From Chloroflexi bacterium OHK40 (GTDB taxonomy: Bacteria; Chloroflexota; Chloroflexia; Chloroflexales; Chloroflexaceae), in contig SFCB01000110.1 in NCBI GenBank assembly GCA_004367505.1, positions 1-55,189 of the forward strand: a DNA stretch of 55,189 nt. The letters are read 5' to 3'. Position numbers and translations under genes: made by a program. Below the pieces are notes generated by a model, which saw nothing but the letters and a program-made list of their open reading frames with translations, did not search any database and had not been told where the DNA came from. Within the stretch, counting starts at the first letter, position 1; the number at the start of each line of letters is the position of its first letter. This document shows, in pieces, positions 32,305-39,192 of this stretch.

Positions 32305-32510
32305 AGACGCCCCACTGGGGCGTCTCTCCCAAGACGCCCCACTGGGGCGTCTCTCCCAAGACGCCCCACTGGGGCGTCTCTATCCCCCACCCGGGCGGTA
32401 CAGACGCCCCACTGGGGCGTCTCTATCCCCCACCGGGGCGTCTCTCCCAAGACGTCCCACTGGGGCGTCTCTATCCCCCATCGGGGCGTCTCTCCCTAGA
32501 CGCCCCACTA
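32305..32510. repeat. Array of 21-bp palindromes (REP-like)
   Basis: Each full unit has arms AGACGCCCC and GGGGCGTCT around ACT. Full units lie at 32305-32325, 32332-32352, 32359-32379 and 32402-32422, with one variant (one base changed in the left arm) at 32450-32470. Half units keeping only one arm are at about 32426-32443, 32474-32491 and 32498-32510. The first three have an exact 27-bp period with CTCTCCCA spacers. The last half unit overlaps the stop codon of the 32508 gene. The arms resemble the terminator at 11014-11034. Between convergent genes the array could stop transcription from both sides. Confidence 0.92.
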
Positions 32511-33170
32511 GCCCCGCAGCAGCACAAACACGCCGAACCCGGCGACGATGGCGCCGACGAGGCCGAAGAGCGCGCCGAAGACCGGCAGAAAAACGGCGGC
32601 CTGGCGCTGGCCGGCGATGTACTCGGCCCGGGTACCGGCATAGACGAGCTCGGCGCGCAGCTCGTTGCCCTCGGGGCCTTCAGCCACCGTACCGATCGCC
32701 GTCACCACCTGCCCTGCTACCAGGCCCCGGTAGCGCTTCGTGCTCTCGCGGGCAAGGTCGCCCCTGGTGAGCGGGCCGGGGTCCTGGTACTCGGCGTGAG
32801 AGTGCTCCAGGCGGTAGTCCTCGTTGCCCACCGACACCAGGCCGCCGGCCTCAATGATCAGCGGTGGTGTCACCGTATCGATGAGTGCCCACTCGGGGTC
32901 GCCGTCGTCGTCGACGCCACGGTACTCTTCGACGGTATAGGCAACGAACTCGCGGAAGCGGGGCCGGTTGCGCGGGCTGAGCGCACCCTCCACCAGCACC
33001 TCAGCCCCAACCGGCGTGTCCTCGATGGCGGCTGCGCCTCTCGGCGCAAGGCGCTCGGCCAGGGCGGCCCGGGCCAGCGCGTCACGCGTGCCAAAGACCC
33101 CGATCGCCACTCCCGCGCCCAGAAAGATCAGCCCGATGCCGAGGAGAAACAGTTTGGCCCAGAGTGGCAT
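32508..33170 (-). CDS. Membrane protein with GIDE/MULAN-like domain
   Basis: A 220-aa protein with one membrane helix at each end (LFLLGIGLIFLGAGVAIGVF and the closing FGALFGLVGAIVAGFGVFVLL segment). The middle about 130 residues (VGAEVLVEGALS, FVAYTVEEYRGV, ALIDTVTPPLIIEAGG) resemble the GIDE/BAM domain of E3 ligase MULAN relatives. In bacteria this domain occurs in membrane proteins of unknown function without the RING finger, which is also absent here. The topology places the domain on one side of the membrane between the two helices. The stop codon lies in the last unit of the palindrome array. Confidence 0.75.
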   Translation of the reverse strand: MPLWAKLFLLGIGLIFLGAGVAIGVFGTRDALARAALAERLAPRGAAAIEDTPVGAEVLVEGALSPRNRPRFREFVAYTVEEYRGVDDDGDPEWALIDTVTPPLIIEAGGLVSVGNEDYRLEHSHAEYQDPGPLTRGDLARESTKRYRGLVAGQVVTAIGTVAEGPEGNELRAELVYAGTRAEYIAGQRQAAVFLPVFGALFGLVGAIVAGFGVFVLLRG

Positions 33171-33584
33171 GGCTGTGCTACCTTTCAGAATGGCTGGTTA
33201 CGGACGGCCCACAGGCGCTTCACGCTGCTGCCACACAATATCACCCGGGCGCCTCCGTACTATCACGGCCAGCTTGATACCATGCATCGGCGGGGAGGCG
33301 TGGAGGGGCTGCAAGCCCCCTCGCAACCCATAGAATACGCTGCGTCCGACCGGGCTACCGAACGACCCTGGCGACTATCATACGTGGAGCGCAGGGTGGT
33401 TGTGGCCGCGACACGGCCCGGGAGCCGGGTGCGGCGTACCAACCTGCGCGCCACACGTCGTGGGCTTCAACGCCACGGCTAGATCAGAGCAAAGGCCGCG
33501 TGCGCTGCCCCTCCTGAGCTTGCCCAGAGGCCCGTCTCGGGGTACCCTGTACGGGTGAGATGCGCACCTCGGAGGAGAGCAGCG
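33171..33584. other. Divergent intergenic region
   Basis: 414 bp between the minus-strand GIDE-like gene and the plus-strand antirepressor-domain gene. A hairpin with arms around GCA stands at 33303-33322 (GAGGGGCT/AGCCCCCTC). Open frames here look non-coding. No tRNA or clear promoter pair is found. Confidence 0.4.
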
Positions 33585-34346
33585 ATGATCTGGTTCTACG
33601 CCGACGACGTGATCGCCTGGCTCCAGCTGGACCCGAACCGCACCTACGTGCCCGTGGCCGATCTCTGCGCCAGGCTCGGCCTGATGGTCCAGCGCGAGGA
33701 GCGGCGGGTGCGAAGCCACGCCCTGCTCGCGAGCGGTGCCCGCAGGCTCGAGATCGAGACGGACGAGGGCGACACCCTGGTACAGCTCTGCCTGCGCGTC
33801 GAGCTGCTGCCACTCTGGCTCACGACGATCGATCCGGGTGAGGTAGGCGACCCCGAAGCACGGGCGCGGCTGGAGCTCTTCCAGCGCGAGGCGGCCTCGG
33901 TGCTGTGGCAGGCCTTCCGCCCCCAGGGCTTCGACAGCGGCGATCTCCTCCTGCCGCCCCGAGCCCAGCAGGGCCACGCCGAGCAGGCCTACGTGGGCAG
34001 TATGGCTATCGCCGCCATGGCTCGCCAGCAGCTGCTGCTCGAGCGCCAACTCGACGAACCGGGCAGCGATGAGGAGCCTGGCGCCGACCCCTGGGCGGCT
34101 CGGGCTGCCGCGGTGGACGACCCCGCCGCAGCGCGGGTGGCCCAGACCGTGCGCAAGGTGGCCCGCACCCTCGGCGAGCGCACGCGCCGCAACGAGTACT
34201 GGGGCGCCCTCAGTGGCCTCTACCGCAACTTCGGGATCGCCTCCTACCGGCGCATGCCCTCCGGCCGGCTCTACGAGGCGATGGAGTGGCTCGAACGGTG
34301 GTACGGCGATATGATGGGTGAGCCAGAACCTCCGCCCGATATTTAG
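33585..34346 (+). CDS. P22 antirepressor N-terminal-domain protein
   Basis: A 253-aa protein. Residues of about 15-90 (YVPVADLCARLGLMVQREER, then RVELLPLWLTTID) match the phage antirepressor N-terminal domain (P22_AR_N), which in phages is part of proteins that neutralise repressors. The rest is helical, with an acidic stretch about 165-185 and a basic C-terminal helical part (RKVARTLGERTRRNEY). The start at 33585 has GAGGAGAG upstream. No phage genes are nearby, so it is a domesticated or stand-alone regulator. Its partner is unknown. Confidence 0.8.
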   Translation: MIWFYADDVIAWLQLDPNRTYVPVADLCARLGLMVQREERRVRSHALLASGARRLEIETDEGDTLVQLCLRVELLPLWLTTIDPGEVGDPEARARLELFQREAASVLWQAFRPQGFDSGDLLLPPRAQQGHAEQAYVGSMAIAAMARQQLLLERQLDEPGSDEEPGADPWAARAAAVDDPAAARVAQTVRKVARTLGERTRRNEYWGALSGLYRNFGIASYRRMPSGRLYEAMEWLERWYGDMMGEPEPPPDI

Positions 34347-34503
34347 CGCCATCCGATCAGCAGGAACCCGAGCGCCGCAGGCGAACGGCGTACTGCCACA
34401 CTCCAGCCACCCTTGCAGATGGCTCAAGCTGTTCGAGAGTGTTCCAGGACAGCCTGGGGCCAGCGTCGGGGTGCCCCACGAGCAGGAACGGCGGCCCCCC
34501 CGA

Positions 34504-35709
34504 CTAGCGCCGGTTCTGCGAGCTCACCGCGAGGAGCGGCGTGAGGCCGAGGTAGGCGTCGCGCTGGGGGTCGATGAACTGGCCGAGACAGTCGATCCGG
34601 CTCGTCCCCACCCGGGCGCAGCCCGGCCCCGTCACCAGGGTCACGGCCGTGCGGTTATCCACCAGGGCGGGGCGCTGCCACTGGCCGTTGTAGGTCAGCT
34701 GGTAGAGCCGCATATCGAGCCCGCGCACGAAGACATCGAGCAGAAGCGGATTGGTGCCCACGACGCTGGGCGTCGCATTGCTCTGGGTCGTTGCGTTCGC
34801 GGGGAGCTGGCTCCAGCCAACCCAGCGCCCGCCCCAGGCAACCGTCTCGTCATAGTAGAGCTGCATGAGCAGCCCACCCGATCCGACGGCGAAGCAGTCG
34901 ATGATGCCGGCGGCCCGCGAGCTACAGGCCGGGGCAGAGAAGATCGGGATGTTGTTGCCCAGCGGCTCCCAGTTCGGCGGCGACCAATCAGCCAGGCCTG
35001 GCTGCCAGTAGCGGTGGATGACCGTCCCGTTGAAGTTGCGGACGAGCACGCTGAGCCGCCCGCCACCCCATGCGACGATCGCCGGCGCCGAGGAGGCATC
35101 GCCGCCGAGATCGTTGCGCCCCCAGCGCTGCCCGTCCCACCAGAACTGGTGCACACCGTCGTAGCCCTCGCGCAGCGCCACACAGTTGATCCGGTTGACG
35201 GCGTAGGAGGCGCATGAGGGAGCCGAACGCAGCACCAGGCCCCGCAACTCGCTCGGGGTGGCCCAACCCGTCCAGCCACCGTTCCCATCGCGGGCGTTTT
35301 GCACGACTTCGCCGCTACTCCCACGGGCGAAGACATCGATCCGGCCGCCGCCCCAGGAGACAGCCGCAGGCGCGGAGGTGATCGCCGCACCCGGCAGTTC
35401 GACCCAACTGCCCCATCCCTGGGCGCTCTGAGCATCCGCGCTGGCGGGCGGAGCGGACGCCGGCGCGGCGCCGAGGCCCAGCAGCGTCGCGCTGTCGGCG
35501 GGGGCACTGGCTGGCGCCCCGCTTCCGGCGATCGGCAGCGCGGCCATCACCTGAGCGGCCGGCGCCTCCGTTGGCGCTGCCGCCTCGCGCGCGGGGGCGA
35601 GCGCCGTAGGCGCCGGGCGCGCGGCAAAGGCGAGGATCACAAACACTAGGGCGAGGATGAGGGCAAGCAGAATCAGGGCCACCCGCGACGGCCGTTGGAA
35701 GGCTGCCAT
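34504..35709 (-). CDS. Exported beta-propeller lectin-like protein
   Basis: A 401-aa protein. An N-terminal membrane helix (VALILLALILALVFVILAFA) serves as anchor or signal. An Ala/Pro-rich linker of about 60 residues follows, then about five repeated blades of the kind AxSWGGGRIDVFARGSSGEV, each with a WGGGR or RI-D-x-F/V pattern and a W-x-x-W. The repeats resemble DUF346/PLL-type or fucose-lectin propellers that bind sugars outside the cell. Single Cys at corresponding blade positions may pair. The start at 35709 has GAGGAG upstream. The divergent promoter region (35782) is shared with the Rsm22-like gene. Confidence 0.8.
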   Translation of the reverse strand: MAAFQRPSRVALILLALILALVFVILAFAARPAPTALAPAREAAAPTEAPAAQVMAALPIAGSGAPASAPADSATLLGLGAAPASAPPASADAQSAQGWGSWVELPGAAITSAPAAVSWGGGRIDVFARGSSGEVVQNARDGNGGWTGWATPSELRGLVLRSAPSCASYAVNRINCVALREGYDGVHQFWWDGQRWGRNDLGGDASSAPAIVAWGGGRLSVLVRNFNGTVIHRYWQPGLADWSPPNWEPLGNNIPIFSAPACSSRAAGIIDCFAVGSGGLLMQLYYDETVAWGGRWVGWSQLPANATTQSNATPSVVGTNPLLLDVFVRGLDMRLYQLTYNGQWQRPALVDNRTAVTLVTGPGCARVGTSRIDCLGQFIDPQRDAYLGLTPLLAVSSQNRR

Positions 35710-35781
35710 AGCAACTCCTCTTGTCCGGCGGCACAGCCACGGGCCGCGCTTCGCCGGGGTAGCAGGGTCTGGATAGCGTAT

Positions 35782-35787
35782 ATTATA
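35782..35787 (-). promoter_or_regulatory. TATAAT -10 box of the propeller gene
   Basis: A perfect minus-strand TATAAT at 35782-35787 lies 73 bp upstream of the propeller gene start. The same AT-rich core reads TATTAT on the plus strand, 58 bp upstream of the Rsm22-like gene. Overlapping divergent promoters are likely; no convincing -35 box is seen for either. Confidence 0.5.
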
Positions 35788-35843
35788 GGACGGCAACGCA
35801 AGCCCTGCGGCACGCTGGTCTGCGTCTTGCAGCAAAGGAAAGC

Positions 35844-36821
35844 ATGGAGCTGCCGAATGCCCTCCGCCTGGCACTGGAGCGTGAGCTACACGGGAACGAC
35901 GGGCCGGCCCTTGCCCGTGAGGGAGCGACGCTTTCGGCACACTACCGCCACCCCTACGCGGCCACGGGAACCCTCACCCCGCGCGCCGCGCTCGCCTACG
36001 CCACGGTTCGGATGCCCGCGACCTTTGCTGCGGCAGCCGCTGCCCTCGGCGCCGTGGCCGCCGCCCGCCCCGATCTCGCGCCAGTCTCCCTGCTGGATGC
36101 CGGCGCTGGCACCGGCGCGGCGCTCTGGGCCGCAGCCATCACCTGGGAGCATCTGGAGACGGCAACCTTGCTTGAGCAAAACGAGACGCTGACGAAGCTC
36201 GGCCAGCGCCTGGCCCGCTCCGCGCGGCTTCCGGCGTTGCAACGGGCCACCTGGCAGCAGACCAATCTGCTCGGAACGTGGGACGCGCCAGCCCACGACC
36301 TGGTAACCGCAACCTATGTCCTGGGTGAGCTACCGGAGGCGGCACGGCCAGCGCTGGTGGCACAACTCTGGGAACGGGCGCGGATGGCGCTCGTGCTCGT
36401 CGAGCCCGGAACGCCACACGGCTGGGCGGTGATCCGCGCAGCGCGCGAGCAACTCCAGGCGGTCGGGGCGCAGATCCTGGCCCCCTGCCCACACCAGGAT
36501 GCCTGCCCACTCCCCGCCAGCGACTGGTGCCATTTCGCGCAGCGCCTCGCCCGCAGCCGGGCCCAGCGCGCGGCGAAGGGCGCCGAACGTAGCTACGAGG
36601 ATGAGAAATACAGTTATGTCGCCGTTGGCCGGGCAGCCGGAGTACCGATCGGGGCGCGCATTCTCCGCCATCCGGTGGTACGCCCCGGCCACATCGGGCT
36701 GACGCTCTGCACTACTTCCGGACTCCAGCAGATGACCATCACCCGCTCGGCCGGCGAGCGCTGGCGCCAGGCTCGCGATGCCCGCTGGGGCGATGCCCTC
36801 CCGGCGGAGTTTCTGGATTGA
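35844..36821 (+). CDS. Rsm22-family methyltransferase (small ribosomal subunit)
   Basis: A 325-aa protein. The S-adenosylmethionine motif I is LLDAGAGTGAALWAA (83-97). A cysteine cluster follows: Cys215, Cys221 and Cys229 in CPHQDACPLPASDWCHF. Then come RLARSR and YEDEKYSYVAV. These are the signatures of Rsm22/METTL17 proteins, which carry an iron-sulfur cluster and act on mitochondrial or bacterial small-subunit maturation. It is cytoplasmic. The ATG has AAGGAA upstream. A GC-rich hairpin follows the stop. Confidence 0.92.
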   Translation: MELPNALRLALERELHGNDGPALAREGATLSAHYRHPYAATGTLTPRAALAYATVRMPATFAAAAAALGAVAAARPDLAPVSLLDAGAGTGAALWAAAITWEHLETATLLEQNETLTKLGQRLARSARLPALQRATWQQTNLLGTWDAPAHDLVTATYVLGELPEAARPALVAQLWERARMALVLVEPGTPHGWAVIRAAREQLQAVGAQILAPCPHQDACPLPASDWCHFAQRLARSRAQRAAKGAERSYEDEKYSYVAVGRAAGVPIGARILRHPVVRPGHIGLTLCTTSGLQQMTITRSAGERWRQARDARWGDALPAEFLD

Positions 36822-36828
36822 CAGGAGA

Positions 36829-36849
36829 GCGCTGGCGCCATGCCAGCGC
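36829..36849 (+). terminator. Hairpin after the Rsm22-like gene
   Basis: The arms GCGCTGGC and GCCAGCGC form a perfect 8-bp stem with a 5-nt loop, 7 nt past the stop. No U tract follows, so it may be a weak terminator or a 3' stabiliser. The next gene starts 28 nt later. Confidence 0.5.
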
Positions 36850-36876
36850 CACAGGCGCTCACACTGAACACAAACC

Positions 36877-37191
36877 ATGGAAGACTCGAAACGCCAGGGC
36901 TCCTGGACCTTCCTGACCAACCACGCGCAGGTCTTGCTTGTGATCGCCCGTAACCGTAGCGCAACCGCCCGCGAGATTGCCGAACAGGTGGGCATTACCG
37001 AGCGGGCAGTCCAGCGCATTCTGCGCGATCTGCACGAAGCCGGGTATGTGAGCCACACCCGGGATGGCCGCCAGAACCGCTACGAGATCCACGCCGACAC
37101 CCCGATGCGCCACCCCGCCCAGCGGCACCATCCGATCCGTGACCTGCTCGCCATCCTTGGCAATGATCCCCCCGGATCGGGTAGGCCGTAA
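36877..37191 (+). CDS. Winged-helix transcriptional regulator (ArsR/MarR-like)
   Basis: A 104-aa protein with a single winged helix: ATAREIAEQVGITERAVQRI as helix-turn-helix and LHEAGYVSHTRDGRQNRYEI as wing. There is no sensor domain or metal-binding Cys. The short C-terminus is His/Pro-rich (MRHPAQRHHPI) and could bind metal. It is 86 bp upstream of sbtA in the same direction, with an inverted repeat between them, so control of the bicarbonate genes is plausible. No ribosome site is obvious directly before the ATG. Confidence 0.85.
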   Translation: MEDSKRQGSWTFLTNHAQVLLVIARNRSATAREIAEQVGITERAVQRILRDLHEAGYVSHTRDGRQNRYEIHADTPMRHPAQRHHPIRDLLAILGNDPPGSGRP

Positions 37192-37207
37192 CTACCCGTT
37201 CTTCCGA

Positions 37208-37257
37208 AGTACGAAGATTTTTTCGTGATATTATATTCACGTTATCTCTCTCGTACT
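37208..37257. promoter_or_regulatory. Nested inverted repeats upstream of sbtA
   Basis: The outer arms AGTACGA (37208-37214) and TCGTACT (37251-37257) are perfect inverted copies. Inside them CGTGA (37224-37228) and TCACG (37237-37241) flank an AT core TATTATAT. The 50-bp block is the most AT-rich in this region and holds the likely sbtA promoter, with a -10-like TACTAT at 37254-37259. It is a good candidate operator for the regulator encoded just upstream. Confidence 0.6.
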
Positions 37258-37277
37258 ATAGGAACACGGGTGGAGCT

Positions 37278-38300
37278 ATGGAACTGGCCGGGACGTTCGG
37301 TATCCTGCAACAGAATTTGCTCTCGCCCCTCACCCTGGCCTTCCTGCTAGGGATGCTCGCCACCCTGGTAAAGAGCGATGTCGAATTCCCCGAGCCGGCC
37401 TACAAATTCATCGCCTTTTACCTGATGTTCGCTATTGGCCTGAACGGCGGCGTGGAGCTGGCGGGCACCACCTTCGCCGCATTCGCCCTGCCTGCTCTGG
37501 CGACGATCTTCCTGGCTTTCCTGCTGCCGAGCCTCTGCTACGTCGTGTTGCGCGCCATCTTCCGCTTCGACGTAGCGAACGCCGCCGGGGTAGCCGCGCT
37601 CTACGGCTCGGTCTCATCGGTCACCTTCGCCGCCGGGATCGGCGTCGTCGAGGCGGCCGGGATGGGCTACGAGGGCTTCATCCCGACGATGGCCGCCCTG
37701 GCCGAATGGGGCATGATCGTCGCCCTGTTCTGGGGCCGTCTGGGGCTCAAGAGTAGAGGCGACGCGATCGGCAAGGTGGTGCAGGAGACGCTGACGGGCC
37801 GCAGCGTGATCCTGCTGATGGGTGGCCTGGTGATCGGCGCGCTCATCGGCGAGCCTGGCTTCGAGCGGATTGCCGTGGTCTTCAGCCAGGGGCCCGAGGG
37901 GCTCTTCCGTGGCGTCCTGGTGCTCTTCCTGGTCGAGATGGGCATGGTGGCGGCCCGGCAGCTCCGCGAGTTCGCCCGTGTCGGCCCACGCATGCTTGTC
38001 TTCGGAACGATGATGCCCGTGCTCATGGGGCTGCTCGGCGCCACCCTGGGAAGCCTGGCCGGGCTCTCCGTTGGCGGTGCCTTCATCCTCGCGGCGATTG
38101 CCGGCAGCGCCTCCTACATCGACGCCCCGGCCGCCGTCCGCACGACCTTCCCTCAGGCCAACCCGAGCATCTACCTCACCTCGTCGCTGGGGATTACGTT
38201 GCCCTTCAATCTGCTCCTTGGCCTGCCGCTCCTCTACGCCTATACCCAGTGGTTCTGCGACCAGCTGGCCCGCTGCCCGGTGCTCCCGCCCGGAGCCTAG
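37278..38300 (+). CDS. sbtA: Sodium-dependent bicarbonate transporter SbtA family
   Basis: A 340-aa membrane protein with about ten helices in two inverted halves. The first half has LMFAIGLNGGVEL and ALYGSVSSVTFAAGI. The second has VEMGMVAARQL and IAGSASYIDAPAAVRTTFP. These are the SbtA (DUF897) bicarbonate-sodium symporter signatures; the two Ser-rich motifs line the substrate site. It imports HCO3- in cyanobacteria; here it may feed HCO3- to carboxylases. An sbtB-like gene follows 25 bp downstream, as usual for this pair. Confidence 0.93.
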   Translation: MELAGTFGILQQNLLSPLTLAFLLGMLATLVKSDVEFPEPAYKFIAFYLMFAIGLNGGVELAGTTFAAFALPALATIFLAFLLPSLCYVVLRAIFRFDVANAAGVAALYGSVSSVTFAAGIGVVEAAGMGYEGFIPTMAALAEWGMIVALFWGRLGLKSRGDAIGKVVQETLTGRSVILLMGGLVIGALIGEPGFERIAVVFSQGPEGLFRGVLVLFLVEMGMVAARQLREFARVGPRMLVFGTMMPVLMGLLGATLGSLAGLSVGGAFILAAIAGSASYIDAPAAVRTTFPQANPSIYLTSSLGITLPFNLLLGLPLLYAYTQWFCDQLARCPVLPPGA

Positions 38301-38325
38301 CATTTCAATGGAGGAGGCACCACCG

Positions 38326-38628
38326 ATGGGACCAACCACTGTCACGCTGCTCACGATCATCGCCGAGGGTTTGCTCCGTGAGCGCCTGATCGACGACGTG
38401 ATGCGGCTGGGCGCCAGCGGCTACACCCTGAGCGAGGTCCATGGTCGCGGCACCCGCGGGATTGCCGGCCAGTTCTGGCACGGTGCTCAGGTGCGGATCG
38501 AGGCCCTGGTAGGTACCGCGACGGCCGACAGCATTCTGGCCCACCTGGAGACGCACTACTTCGCCGACTACTCGGTGATCGCCTACACGACTGAGGTTCG
38601 CGTGCTCCGCCCCGACAAATACACCTGA
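38326..38628 (+). CDS. sbtB: PII-like regulator SbtB family
   Basis: A 100-aa PII-fold protein. GASGYTLSEVHGRG and the T-loop area lead to ADSILAHLETHYFADYSVIAYTTEVRVLR, the usual SbtB core. The start at 38326 is backed by GGAGGAGG. The chain ends shortly after the last strand, without the Cys-rich C-terminal loop seen in cyanobacterial SbtB. In cyanobacteria SbtB binds cAMP/AMP-type nucleotides and gates SbtA; similar control is inferred from the gene pair. Confidence 0.9.
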   Translation: MGPTTVTLLTIIAEGLLRERLIDDVMRLGASGYTLSEVHGRGTRGIAGQFWHGAQVRIEALVGTATADSILAHLETHYFADYSVIAYTTEVRVLRPDKYT

Positions 38629-39192
38629 CGCCTGGCGCCGGCTGGCTGGCTCGCAAGCGCCCACTGCCCTCACGCAAGCGTAGGGCCGCCGCGAGCCTGC
38701 TTCAGCGGACCCACCTGCGCGAGCTCACGCGGTGGCCGTGATGCCCACGATGGGCTCGCTGGCAAAACGATACGCCGTACCCCTCAAGCGCGGGTGCGGC
38801 GTCCCGTTCCGCAGGTATGAGCGGGGCAGAGGGCGGCGTATCAGGCCTGTCCCGCCCGCGCAGCCGGGCGTCCAGGGGGCGGCGCGATCGGCCGCCGGTG
38901 GCGCTCACGGTGGGCTGGCGGGCAGGATGGGAAACCGCAACCGGAACAGAAGGGTGCGCCGCACACGTCACCTACCGGTGGTATACTCCTCATAGAGCGC
39001 TGAGATCCCCGCCTGCCACGGCGGTGGGCAGCCCGGTAAGCGCCCCGCCGGGGCGCCTTTCTCTTGCGCATCTGGCTCTGTTCCTGATCGTACTACCGCG
39101 CCTGACCGTGGCGGACGGCCCGTGAGCGGCCGCGTGGGGGGCGATATGCCGCATCATCAGGATGCCAGGCTCATCATCTCGCGGGAGGAACT
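38629..39192. other. Intergenic region with short leader and terminator before crtI
   Basis: 564 bp. No convincing gene. A -10-like TATACT on the plus strand (38982-38987) is followed about 55 nt later by a strong terminator (39040-39065). Then 127 nt lead to the crtI start. The short transcript between contains a CCGCC/GGCGG hairpin (about 39010-39025). It could be an attenuated leader or a small RNA gene. Confidence 0.5.
39040..39065 (+). terminator. Terminator/attenuator upstream of crtI
   Basis: The arms GCGCCCC (39040-39046) and GGGGCGC (39050-39056) with a GCC loop are followed by the T-rich CTTTCTCTT. No plus-strand gene ends nearby (sbtB ends 410 bp before). It therefore ends either a small RNA begun near 38994 or a regulated leader of crtI. 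Confidence 0.7.

Noticed and set aside
32305-32510. Palindrome array considered as a CRISPR
   Set aside because: Repeats are 21 bp with 6-to-22-bp spacers that are themselves similar, and there are no cas genes. It fits tandem palindromes, not a CRISPR array.
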